Below, piece by piece: positions 1-6,394 of a DNA stretch of 16,394 nt. The position numbers were made by a program, and so were the translations under genes. Within the stretch, counting starts at the first letter, position 1. Every line of letters starts with the position of its first letter. The stretch is taken from NCBI GenBank assembly GCA_002381485.1, contig DFTJ01000017.1:83585-99978 (forward strand). Direction: 5' to 3'. The notes below the pieces were generated by a model that was given only the letters and a program-made list of their open reading frames with translations, did no database searches and had not been told where the DNA came from. This stretch comes from Candidatus Saccharibacteria bacterium UBA4215. Its GTDB lineage: Bacteria; Patescibacteriota; Saccharimonadia; Saccharimonadales; Saccharimonadaceae.

Positions 1-36
1 TCGTCCAAGCCCGTAGAAATAGCTACCAGTTGCCAT
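1..36 (-). CDS. rpsI: Ribosomal protein S9, N-terminal fragment (cut by window edge)
   Basis: Only the first 12 codons are inside the window, reading MATGSYFYGLGR. This matches the start of bacterial S9, where a short variable segment leads into a YxGxGRRK motif that would continue just beyond the edge. The ATG lies one base after the TAA of rplM, and rplM-rpsI is a near-universal bacterial gene pair, so the identification rests on both sequence and context. S9 is a 30S head protein whose C-terminal tail reaches the P-site tRNA; that tail is not visible here. It is the last visible gene of the infA-rpmJ-alpha-rplM unit. Confidence 0.85.
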   Translation of the reverse strand, partial: MATGSYFYGLGR

Positions 37-37
37 A

Positions 38-478
38 TTACTTGACCTCTACTTTCTTTGGGGTTTGTGCTGTGTGTGCGTGCTCTTCGCCTGCAAACAC
101 CTTCAGGCGTCCAAGACGTCCGTCGGCAAGCTTGTTACGAGGGATCATGCCCTTTACAGCTGCTTCAATGATTCGTTCTGGGAACTTCTCACGTACCTGC
201 TGGAGTGAAGCATCCTTAATACCGCCAGGGAAACCGCTGTGTCGGTAATAGATCTTGTCAGTCTCTTTGTTGCCCGTTACGACAGCCTTAGCTGCATTGA
301 TAACGACTACATAATCGCCATTATCAACATGAGGGGTGTAGGTTGGCTTTGACTTACCGATAAGGTAATTCGCAATCTGAGTCGCAATACGACCGAGAGG
401 TGCGCTTGAGGCGTCAATAAGATACCACTCACGACTAACGTCGGCGGTCTTTTGACTAAATGTCTTTGCATTAACCAT
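38..478 (-). CDS. rplM: Ribosomal protein L13
   Basis: 146 residues, the usual length for bacterial L13, an early-assembling 50S protein. Visible signatures are WYLIDASSAPLGRIAT near residues 18-33, GDYVVVINA around 54-62, YYRHSGFPGG around 77-86, and the MIPRN...GRL..LKVFAGEEHAHTAQ block at 111-138. The ATG overlaps the rplQ stop by one base (TAATG), which fixes the start and suggests translational coupling to rplQ. The stop is separated by one base from the rpsI ATG. In Firmicutes and Actinobacteria truA often lies between rplQ and rplM; here it does not. No internal promoter is visible. Confidence 0.96.
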   Translation of the reverse strand: MVNAKTFSQKTADVSREWYLIDASSAPLGRIATQIANYLIGKSKPTYTPHVDNGDYVVVINAAKAVVTGNKETDKIYYRHSGFPGGIKDASLQQVREKFPERIIEAAVKGMIPRNKLADGRLGRLKVFAGEEHAHTAQTPKKVEVK

Positions 479-882
479 TACTTTTCCTCCTTCTTCGTCT
501 CGATAGCGACGGGAGTATCTTTAATTTCGTCTACAAATGCGATAGTCGCCATTTGAGCTCCATCACCAACGCGCAGACGAGTACGCTCGACACGCACGTG
601 ACCGCTGGTACGGCCTTTCAGCTGTGGCGCAATGCCGTCAACAAGACGGAATGCCGCAGCTTGTGTTGAGAGACCTGCGATCACCTTACGACGATTCGCA
701 AGATCACCCTTCTTTGCTTTTGTGATGAGTTTTTCAATGTATCGGACGAGTTCCTTGGCCTTCGGAAGCGTTGTTTCGATCTTACCGTGCTCTACCAGAC
801 TTGTCGCCAAGCCCTTCAGAAGTGCACGACGCTGATCACGCTCGCGGCCAAATTTGCGTCCTTTATATCCGTGTCGGTGCAT
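478..882 (-). CDS. rplQ: Ribosomal protein L17
   Basis: 134 residues. L17 is a 50S protein close to the exit-tunnel side. The N-terminus MHRHGYKGRKFGRERDQRR is a slightly extended form of the family's M-R-H-x-x-x-G-R-K-L-x-R start. The LLKGLATSLVEHGKIETTLPKAKE segment (about 22-45) and VERTRLRVGDGAQMATIAFVDE near 98-119 complete the fold. The C-terminus carries a short charged tail ending in KKEEK. It starts one base after the rpoA TAG stop and ends in a one-base overlap with rplM. The SD is poor, so re-initiation after rpoA probably drives its translation. Confidence 0.95.
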   Translation of the reverse strand: MHRHGYKGRKFGRERDQRRALLKGLATSLVEHGKIETTLPKAKELVRYIEKLITKAKKGDLANRRKVIAGLSTQAAAFRLVDGIAPQLKGRTSGHVRVERTRLRVGDGAQMATIAFVDEIKDTPVAIETKKEEK

Positions 883-883
883 A

Positions 884-1807
884 CTAGAGTTCCAGTTCCG
901 CCAACTTATCTTTTACCTCATCAAGCGCCTTGCTACCAAAGCCCTTCAACTCACGAAGATCCTGCTCGCTTAACGTGACAAGGTCACGAACTGAACGGAT
1001 TTCGTTGTTGATGAGTGCGTTAGCTGTACGGGCACTCAGGTTGAGCTCTTCGATAGGCGTGTTGAGTTCGCTTGACTCTTCTTCAACCTCCTGACCGAGC
1101 GCAGGGGCAGCTTCAACAGTTGTACTTCCCGCAAGGGCAGTGTACTGGTTGACGAGGATTGCAGCCGCTTCTTCAAAGGCGTCACTCGGGCTGATAGAGC
1201 CGTCAGTTTCGACGTTCAAACGAAGCTTATCAAGGTTTGTTTCTTGACCAACACGTGTTGAATCAACCTTGTATCGGACACGAAGGACTGGGCTAAAGAC
1301 TGCGTCCAATGCGATCATGTCGCTGTGGAGGCGCTTTGCGCTTGAGTCTTCGATGGTTTGGTAGCCACGGCCAGATTCAACCACAAAGTCCATAACGATA
1401 GCCTTCTTAGGATCATCAATGGTCAAGATTACTTGTGCCGGGTTAATGACTTCAACGTCAGCGCTCGTCTTGATGTCGGCTGCAGTGACTGTGCCTGCAC
1501 CCTTCTTCTCAAGACGCAATTCGACTGGCTCGTCAGTAGAAACCTTCAGCTTAATGTTCTTGAGGTTAAGCATGATGTCTACAACATCTTCTTTTACGCC
1601 AGGAACGGTAGTGAACTCGTGGCTCACACCTTCAATACGGAAGGCAGTGATAGCGCCACCTTTAATGCTCGAAAGAAGTACACGTCGGAGGCTGTTGCCC
1701 AATGTGTTACCGTATCCGGCCTGAAGAGGCTCAATAACGAACGATGCGCTGTGTGCGTCGTGTTCTTCAACACTTGCAAGTGCGGGGTTGTGAATTACTT
1801 TTGACAT
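884..1807 (-). CDS. rpoA: DNA-directed RNA polymerase alpha subunit
   Basis: 307 residues, slightly shorter than the E. coli protein. The N-terminal dimerisation and assembly domain spans roughly 1-225, with the diagnostic TLGNSLRRVLLSS at 35-47. An acidic linker (about 228-247) follows, then a helix-hairpin-helix alpha-CTD from about 248 to the end. In the CTD, NLSARTANAL aligns with the E. coli DNA-contact helix, so Arg260 corresponds to R265 and Asn263 to N268; the K271 equivalent is Ile. This suggests UP-element or activator contacts are at least partly retained. The SD AAGGAG sits 8 bases before the ATG. The gene lies between rpsD and rplQ, as in most alpha operons. No cysteine is present. 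Confidence 0.97.
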   Translation of the reverse strand: MSKVIHNPALASVEEHDAHSASFVIEPLQAGYGNTLGNSLRRVLLSSIKGGAITAFRIEGVSHEFTTVPGVKEDVVDIMLNLKNIKLKVSTDEPVELRLEKKGAGTVTAADIKTSADVEVINPAQVILTIDDPKKAIVMDFVVESGRGYQTIEDSSAKRLHSDMIALDAVFSPVLRVRYKVDSTRVGQETNLDKLRLNVETDGSISPSDAFEEAAAILVNQYTALAGSTTVEAAPALGQEVEEESSELNTPIEELNLSARTANALINNEIRSVRDLVTLSEQDLRELKGFGSKALDEVKDKLAELEL

Positions 1808-1825
1808 ATTCTAGGCTCCTTACCC

Positions 1826-2443
1826 TTACCGTGAGTAATACTCAACGATTAATTGTTCGTTAATATCAGCTTCTGCTTCATCGCGTGTAGGCGCTCCGGT
1901 GACAGAAATGGTCATTTTCTTTACATCGCTCTTTAGCCAACTTACTACTGACGCATTTGCGTTTGCACTTACATCGGCAAGCATACTAAAGTAACCAGAT
2001 TTTACACTCTTTGGACGAACGGTCAGCTCATCACCCGGCTTCACTCGAATTGACGGAATGTCAACGCGACGACCGTTCAGCATAAAGTGGCCATGGCCAA
2101 CAAGCTGACGGGCAGCACGGCGACTGGTTGCAAAACCAGCACGATAGACTGTGTTATCGAGTCGTTGCTCGAGCATTCGCAGCAGGTTCTCGCCTGCAAG
2201 GCCGTCTTGTCGAGTCGCTTCGTTCATTAGCTTCGCAAACTGCTTTTCAAGCAAACCGTAGGTACGACGCACTTTCTGCTTTTCGCGAAGTTGTGTCAGA
2301 TAAAGACTTGGCTTTCCCTGACGACCATGGGCGTGCTGACCAGGAATGCCGGTCTTACGAGCCATGATTTTGTGCGCCTTAGGGTGAAGGGCGTAGCCCT
2401 CACGACGCGATTGTTTCACAATAGGAGATACATCTCGTGCCAT
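1826..2443 (-). CDS. rpsD: Ribosomal protein S4, zinc-free type
   Basis: 205 residues, typical for S4, which nucleates 30S assembly on the 16S 5' domain and in E. coli represses its own operon. The N-terminal segment that carries a cysteine zinc site in some bacteria has no Cys here, so this is the C-minus form. LREKQKVRRTYGLLEKQF (52-69) is a strong family signature. The S4 RNA-binding domain runs from about 92 to 155 (MLEQRLDNTVYRAGF, then HFMLNGRRVDIPS). The C-terminus ends QLIVEYYSR, as expected. SD AGGGG lies 6 bases before the ATG, inside the end of rpsK. I cannot tell whether S4 feedback operates; no known leader motif was recognised. Confidence 0.96.
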   Translation of the reverse strand: MARDVSPIVKQSRREGYALHPKAHKIMARKTGIPGQHAHGRQGKPSLYLTQLREKQKVRRTYGLLEKQFAKLMNEATRQDGLAGENLLRMLEQRLDNTVYRAGFATSRRAARQLVGHGHFMLNGRRVDIPSIRVKPGDELTVRPKSVKSGYFSMLADVSANANASVVSWLKSDVKKMTISVTGAPTRDEAEADINEQLIVEYYSR

Positions 2444-2445
2444 GA

Positions 2446-2844
2446 TTAACCCCTTCGTGCCTTACGAGGACGGACGCCACCGTGAGGTACGCCGGTCACT
2501 TCTTTAATACTATCGATGGTAATCTCGTAGGTACCTAGCGCACGCATTGCTGCATCACGCCCCATACCAACGCCCTTAACGAAAACGTCAACTGCTTTCA
2601 TGCCGAACTGAGTCTTAGCGACTTCAGCCGCTTTCTCTGATGCAATCTGTGCAGCGTAAGCGGTGCCCTTCTTGCTTCCACGGAAACCAGTGGCACCAGC
2701 GCTACTTTGCGTTAAGACGTTACCCTTTTTGTCAGTGAAGCTAATGATCGTGTTGTTGAACGTTGCTTGAATGTGTAGCTGACCAGCAGGAACTGATCGG
2801 CGTTGCTTTTTGCGACTAGCTATCGGTTGTGTAGTTTCAGCCAT
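2446..2844 (-). CDS. rpsK: Ribosomal protein S11
   Basis: 132 residues from the second of two tandem ATGs. The SD AAAGGA is only 2 bases from the first ATG (2847) but 5 from the second (2844), so the second is preferred. S11 sits on the 30S platform beside the mRNA exit. Family blocks include HIQATFNNTIISFTDKKGN (about 24-42), SSAGATGFRGSKKGTAYAAQ (47-66), and VFVKGVGMGRDAAMRAL (87-103). The C-terminus reads PHGGVRPRKARRG where many bacteria have PHNGCRPPK-type sequence; the Asn that forms isoaspartate in E. coli S11 is Gly here. It sits between rpsM and rpsD in standard alpha-operon order. Confidence 0.95.
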   Translation of the reverse strand: MAETTQPIASRKKQRRSVPAGQLHIQATFNNTIISFTDKKGNVLTQSSAGATGFRGSKKGTAYAAQIASEKAAEVAKTQFGMKAVDVFVKGVGMGRDAAMRALGTYEITIDSIKEVTGVPHGGVRPRKARRG

Positions 2845-2855
2845 CATATTCCTTT

Positions 2856-3242
2856 CTAGGTCTTACTTGCTGACTTAGGTTGTGCGCCACCAACTGCGAT
2901 TGCGCGTCCCTTACGAGTTCGTGCATTCGTACGGGTTCGTTGACCACGTACTGGCAAACCAGCCTTGTGGCGTAGTCCACGATACGCATTGATGTCTTTA
3001 AGTCGTTTAATATTGTTGGTTACCAAGCGCTGTAGGTCACCTTCGACAGTATATTCTGAATCAATAACGTCTCGGATCCTTTGTTCTTCAGCCTCGGTGA
3101 GATCTTTCACCCGAGTGGTCGGCTCTACTTTAGCCGCCGCAAGGATGGTCGATGCAAATTTCGGACCGATGCCGTACACGTACGTCAAAGCGATCTGAAC
3201 TTGCTTTTCTGCGGGAATAACTACCCCTGCAATTCGAGCCAT
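2856..3242 (-). CDS. rpsM: Ribosomal protein S13
   Basis: 128 residues. S13 is a 30S head protein that forms intersubunit bridges and contacts the P-site tRNA with its C-terminal tail. [10 protein letters not shown] at the start, the helix-hairpin-helix-like [14 protein letters not shown] (21-34), and the signature [20 protein letters not shown] (86-105) followed by NARTRKG are all present. A short Ala/Gly/Lys tail ends the protein. The ATG begins two bases after the rpmJ stop, and the SD-like AGGG lies within the end of rpmJ. Gene order infA-rpmJ-rpsM-rpsK matches the usual spc/alpha boundary. Confidence 0.96.
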   Translation of the reverse strand: MARIAGVVIPAEKQVQIALTYVYGIGPKFASTILAAAKVEPTTRVKDLTEAEEQRIRDVIDSEYTVEGDLQRLVTNNIKRLKDINAYRGLRHKAGLPVRGQRTRTNARTRKGRAIAVGGAQPKSASKT

Positions 3243-3244
3243 GC

Positions 3245-3361
3245 TTAACCCTGCCTTTGCTTATTCTTAGGTTTTTTCTTGTTGATAACACGAAGAACGC
3301 CCTTACGACGAACTATTTGGTCATCAGGACTGATTTTTTTGACACTCGCACGAACTTTCAT
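3245..3361 (-). CDS. rpmJ: Ribosomal protein L36, cysteine-free (zinc-less) form
   Basis: 38 codons, starting [10 protein letters not shown] and ending KNKQRQG, the standard L36 termini. It lies between infA and rpsM, the canonical place. L36 normally holds one zinc through three Cys and one His. Aligned to the E. coli 38-residue protein, all four ligands are replaced: C11 to Ser, C14 to Asp, C27 to Asn and H33 to Asn. Length and basic core ([11 protein letters not shown], 16-26) are intact, so it looks functional and not decayed. A GGAG lies 13 bases before the ATG, a rather long spacing. In the 50S, L36 packs against 23S rRNA domains near the A-site side. Confidence 0.93.
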   Translation of the reverse strand: MKVRASVKKISPDDQIVRRKGVLRVINKKKPKNKQRQG

Positions 3362-3386
3362 GAGCGTTTAAAAACTCCAGTTTAAT

Positions 3387-3611
3387 TTAATCTTTGTGGC
3401 GGTACGTGATTCTTCCCTTAGTAAGATCGTAAGGGGTCATCTCGACGTCCACCTTATCACCAGGCACAAGGCGAATATAATTCTTTCGCATTTTACCGCT
3501 GATGTGCGCGATGATGCTTAAGCCATTCTCAAGTTCAATCTTAAATTGCGTATTAGGCAGTGCTTCCACCACCTTCCCGCGCATTTTAATGACTTCCTTT
3601 TGACTGACCAT
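3387..3611 (-). CDS. infA: Translation initiation factor IF-1
   Basis: 74 residues, an OB-fold protein that occupies the 30S A site during initiation. [20 protein letters not shown] matches the family start, followed by [39 protein letters not shown] and the final GRITYRHK. The start is fixed by alignment, yet no SD is visible in the bases just upstream (CTGTAACTT before ATG). A -10-like TATAAT ends only 15 bases before the ATG, so one transcript may be nearly leaderless. It follows a 194-base gap after secY that has no adk or map gene, both usually found there. Downstream is rpmJ after 25 bases. Confidence 0.95.
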   Translation of the reverse strand: MVSQKEVIKMRGKVVEALPNTQFKIELENGLSIIAHISGKMRKNYIRLVPGDKVDVEMTPYDLTKGRITYRHKD

Positions 3612-3626
3612 AAGTTACAGTAGTGA

Positions 3627-3655
3627 ATTATACAGTATATCTCTGTAAGAGTAAA
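3627..3655 (-). promoter_or_regulatory. Candidate proximal promoter of infA (P2)
   Basis: On the minus strand: TTTACT (3650-3655), a 17-base spacer, then a perfect TATAAT (3627-3632). The expected start site would leave a leader of only about 8-9 bases before the infA ATG. It may be a true near-leaderless promoter or a chance match in AT-rich leader DNA; the distal promoter at 3710-3737 is the better candidate. Confidence 0.4.
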
Positions 3656-3675
3656 GCGTTTTCAGGAATAGAATA

Positions 3676-3689
3676 CCGAGCTCACTCGG
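3676..3689 (-). promoter_or_regulatory. Hairpin in the infA leader
   Basis: CCGAG-TGAG-CTCGG on the minus strand, a 5-bp GC-rich stem with a 4-base loop, about 15 bases into the predicted transcript from the distal infA promoter. The following bases (TATTCTATT) are only moderately U-rich, so it is more likely a leader structure than an efficient terminator. Function unknown. Confidence 0.35.
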
Positions 3690-3709
3690 CAACTTGTGAA
3701 TATAATTTT

Positions 3710-3737
3710 ATTGTAGCAAACCCAGACGCTGTGTCAA
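3710..3737 (-). promoter_or_regulatory. Main promoter of the infA-rpmJ-alpha-rplM unit (P1)
   Basis: On the minus strand: a perfect TTGACA -35 (3732-3737), 16-base spacer, and an extended -10 TGC-TACAAT (hexamer 3710-3715). The predicted start near 3703 gives a leader of roughly 92 bases before infA. It lies about 70 bases downstream of the secY stop, and no convincing terminator separates them, so some secY read-through may add to its output. Confidence 0.7.
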
Positions 3738-3805
3738 TCTCATTCCAGGGGCGACGTCGTAGACATCAAGCTTGGGGTGAGGAGCTAAGTTTATAGCAAG
3801 TATGG

Positions 3806-5218
3806 CTATTTATAGTCATCATACGTCACCATCAAGGCGCGTGAGTTGATCTGGCGTAGCGCCTCAAGCCCTACGGAGACAACGATCAGAAGCCCGGTAC
3901 CACCAATCGAGAGGTTTGTTCCCGTAATACCCGCAACTTGAAACAGTAGATACTCTCCAATAAACGGAGTAACGGCAATAAAACCAAGTACCAGCGCACC
4001 GAACAAGATTAACCGGTTCACCGTACGCACCAGGTACTTCTCGGTGCTCTTACCTGGACGTACACCTTCGATAAAGCCGCCCTGTTTTTGGAGGTTCTCA
4101 GCGATTTCGCTGGAGTTAAACACGATGCCTGTATAGAAGTAGGTAAACAAAATCACCAGGAAGAAGTAGAAGCTAGGGTAGATAAAGGCCTGCCACGTTT
4201 CACCAATAAAGTTCCCTGGATTCGGCGCCTGAAACCACAGAATCAAGTTGTCGGCTATCTCGAAGTAATCTGGGTTGCCAGTCGCTTTTAGTACCTGCCC
4301 AATAAAGGCCGGAAGCGACAGGAAGGCAACCGCGAAAATAACGGGGATAACTCCGGCAGCAATCAGCTTCACCGGAAGGATACTCTTAACTCCACCGTAA
4401 TTACTGTTACCCTGAACACGCTTCGCGTAGTTGACGGTAATGATGCGCTGAGCTTCGTTAATCTTTACCAACAGGTACAGCAAAGCAAGCGAGACTGCCG
4501 TTATGGATATGGTGACCCAGAACACCACCGGGTTCACGGGGATTTCAAACCACCCAAAGACATTTAAGGCGCCGCCTGATGTATCGAATAGACCACTAAA
4601 GAGCGTCGTTAGTATTGACGGAAGCTGACTAATAATACCAGCAAAGATCAGCAAGCTAATACCGTTTCCGACACCCTGCTCAGTAATCAGCTCACCGAGC
4701 CACATCAGTAAGATTGCCCCGGCCGTCATTGCTCCGACGGCGACAATCCATTCTATTGGTGTCGGGTCAGCTAAGACAGTCGTATTGCCCGCTAACACTG
4801 TCTGCCGCAGGATATATATAAAGGCGATCGACTGAATGACAGCGAGCGGAACAGATACAATACGTGTCCACTGGTTAATCTTTCGACGACCAGATTCACC
4901 GTCCCTGTTCAGTTCCTCAAGACGAGGGATCGCTTTGGTGAGCAATTGAGAAATAATGGATGCCGTAATGAATGGCGTAAGTCCTACCAGCACAATCGCA
5001 AAGCTCGCCAGTGCGCCACCAGAAAGAAGATTGAGGAAGCCGCCAAAGTCGGTGCTACTAACAACGCTGTTCAAAACATCACGGAGCTGTGTAGGGTCAG
5101 CAAGAGGAACGGGAATCACAGATAGGAATCGATACGCGACAATAATACCAAGAACGATCAGAAGTCGCTTCTGCATGTCCTTGTTTTTGAGTGATTTGAA
5201 AATTGTTTTCCAGTTCAT
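3806..5218 (-). CDS. secY: Preprotein translocase subunit SecY
   Basis: 470 residues, somewhat longer than the usual 430-440. SecY forms the protein-conducting channel of the inner membrane with SecE. Ten hydrophobic segments can be placed near 18-38, 66-90 (with plug region 55-75), 117-138, 155-177, 184-204, 227-252, 284-304, 344-366, 402-421 and 434-453. Family motifs include GGALASFAIVLVGLTPFITA (67-86), GELITEQGVGNGIS (175-188), and the cytoplasmic ribosome/SecA-binding loop NLQKQGGFIEGVRPGKSTEKYL starting at 375. The extra length lies mainly in the loop around 140-155 and in loops between 205-225 and 308-340. SD is weak. It is set apart by a terminator-like hairpin upstream and its own candidate -10, and no adk follows. 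Confidence 0.97.
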   Translation of the reverse strand: MNWKTIFKSLKNKDMQKRLLIVLGIIVAYRFLSVIPVPLADPTQLRDVLNSVVSSTDFGGFLNLLSGGALASFAIVLVGLTPFITASIISQLLTKAIPRLEELNRDGESGRRKINQWTRIVSVPLAVIQSIAFIYILRQTVLAGNTTVLADPTPIEWIVAVGAMTAGAILLMWLGELITEQGVGNGISLLIFAGIISQLPSILTTLFSGLFDTSGGALNVFGWFEIPVNPVVFWVTISITAVSLALLYLLVKINEAQRIITVNYAKRVQGNSNYGGVKSILPVKLIAAGVIPVIFAVAFLSLPAFIGQVLKATGNPDYFEIADNLILWFQAPNPGNFIGETWQAFIYPSFYFFLVILFTYFYTGIVFNSSEIAENLQKQGGFIEGVRPGKSTEKYLVRTVNRLILFGALVLGFIAVTPFIGEYLLFQVAGITGTNLSIGGTGLLIVVSVGLEALRQINSRALMVTYDDYK

Positions 5219-5261
5219 CAGAAAGTCCGTAGTACCTACAATTAATATCTAAGCTCTTTCC

Positions 5262-5267
5262 ATTATA
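5262..5267 (-). promoter_or_regulatory. Candidate -10 element for secY
   Basis: A perfect TATAAT preceded by GTG lies 43 bases before the secY ATG. No good -35 is found 16-18 bases upstream (the best are CTGTAT-like), so strength is uncertain. Its position just after a terminator-like hairpin supports secY being separately transcribed. Confidence 0.4.
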
Positions 5268-5319
5268 CACTCGGCGCACCATAAATACAGAGCGCATTAA
5301 TAGATTCTTATCGAAATAA

Positions 5320-5348
5320 GAAGAACACGCAGATTGTACGTGTTCTTC
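5320..5348 (-). terminator. Terminator-like hairpin after rplO
   Basis: On the minus strand GAAGAACACG pairs perfectly with CGTGTTCTTC (10 bp) around a 9-base loop, then TTATTTCG follows. It begins 21 bases after the rplO stop. The U-tract is imperfect, so partial termination or attenuation before secY is as likely as complete termination. A smaller CTTAT-TTCG-ATAAG hairpin immediately follows and could compete. Confidence 0.55.
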
Positions 5349-5369
5349 AAGATTCCAGTTAGCTGAGAA

Positions 5370-5849
5370 CTACTTATCGCTTGCTTCGGCTTCTTTCGTG
5401 CTTTGCTTTAGAGGAACGGCTGTCTTCTCGAAAGATCCACCAGCTTTCTCGATTGCGGCTTGAACGCTCTTGCTAGCACCAGCTACTTTCAAGGTTACTT
5501 TTTCAGTAATCTCACCACGAGCAATCACCTTGACTGCATGGAAAGGCGTTGAGATGTATCCTGCCTCAAAAAGCGCTTGGTTGTCGACTGTCTTGCCTTT
5601 GAATTCATTCAAGTGATCAAGATACACAACCTGCGCAGGAGTACGGATACTCTTGAACCCGCGTGCCTTAGGCACTGCACGAACAAGCGTTCGCTGGCCA
5701 CCCATAAAGGTAGCTCCCAGCTTTTTACCTGTACGCGCGCCTTGACCTTTTGTACCACGTCCGGCAGTTTTACCCTGTCCGGCAGCGATACCACGGCCAA
5801 CTCGCTTACGAGTTTTGCTAGCTGAGACGTTGAGTTCGTTATACTTCAT
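5370..5849 (-). CDS. rplO: Ribosomal protein L15
   Basis: 159 residues, about 15 longer than E. coli L15 because of a charged C-terminal tail (KQSTKEAEASDK). L15 is a late 50S assembly protein. The Gly/Arg-rich N-terminal extension is clear: RKRVGRGIAAGQGKTAGRGT (13-32), then GQGARTGKK, and FMGGQRTLVRAVPKARGF. The ATG lies 11 bases inside the end of rpsE and is preceded by an almost full-length SD, AAGGAGGTG, at 5854-5862. This direct overlap leaves no room for rpmD (L30), which lies between rpsE and rplO in most bacteria. It is the last gene of the rplC-to-rplO run. Confidence 0.95.
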   Translation of the reverse strand: MKYNELNVSASKTRKRVGRGIAAGQGKTAGRGTKGQGARTGKKLGATFMGGQRTLVRAVPKARGFKSIRTPAQVVYLDHLNEFKGKTVDNQALFEAGYISTPFHAVKVIARGEITEKVTLKVAGASKSVQAAIEKAGGSFEKTAVPLKQSTKEAEASDK

Positions 5850-6393
5850 CGCTCACCTCCTTCTTAGTAGTCTTTTTCGCAGGACTCTGCTTTGTCGTCA
5901 TCCAGTCCTCACGAGGAACAAGCGCACGAAGTGCCTCAACAGTTGCATATGCAATATTAACTTTGTTTGTTGAGTTTAGCGACTTAGACAAAAGGTTACG
6001 AATCCCGGTAACACCAATGATAGATCGGACAACGCCGCCGGCGATAATTCCGGTACCTGGTGCAGCTGGCTTCAGCAATACTTGGGCTCCTGAATACTTC
6101 ACTTCATTTTCGTGAGGAATCGTTTCCTCATTCATTGCGAAGGTAATCATGTTCTTCTTAGCCACATCAGTGGCCTTAGCGATAGCAAGCTGCACATCCG
6201 CACCCTTTGCAACACCAATTCCTACCTTATTCTTGTGGTTTCCGACAACGACAAGCGCCTTGAATCGGAAACGACGGCCGCCCTTCACAACACGCGACAC
6301 ACGATCGATGTTGATAACGAGCTCCTCAAATTCCTTTGGCTCGGCCGGCGCTTGTTCGCGACGACGCGGAGCATGTGAACGTGGATCAGCCAT
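5839..6393 (-). CDS. rpsE: Ribosomal protein S5
   Basis: 184 residues; longer than E. coli S5 (167) through an N-terminal extension (PRSHAPRRREQAPAEPKEF) and a lysine-rich C-terminal tail (KKTTKKEV). S5 shapes the mRNA entry channel and affects decoding fidelity. The double-stranded-RNA-binding-like domain runs from INIDRVSRVVKGGRRFRF to about 90, with VVVGNHKNKVGIGVAKGADV inside. The second domain contains APGTGIIAGGVVRSI and the conserved SLNSTNKVNIAYATVEAL. SD GGAG lies 7 bases before the ATG. It overlaps rplO by 11 bases at its 3' end and starts one base after the rplR stop. Confidence 0.96.
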   Translation of the reverse strand: MADPRSHAPRRREQAPAEPKEFEELVINIDRVSRVVKGGRRFRFKALVVVGNHKNKVGIGVAKGADVQLAIAKATDVAKKNMITFAMNEETIPHENEVKYSGAQVLLKPAAPGTGIIAGGVVRSIIGVTGIRNLLSKSLNSTNKVNIAYATVEALRALVPREDWMTTKQSPAKKTTKKEVSDEV

Positions 6394-6394
6394 A

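Noticed and set aside
1358..1804. Plus-strand open frame opposite rpoA
   Set aside because: Antisense to the rpoA N-terminal domain; cysteine-rich translation unlike anything else here, typical of a shadow frame.
3790..3815. ATAGC...GCTAT hairpin at the secY stop as a terminator
   Set aside because: Only 5 AT-rich base pairs without a U-tract; too weak to call.
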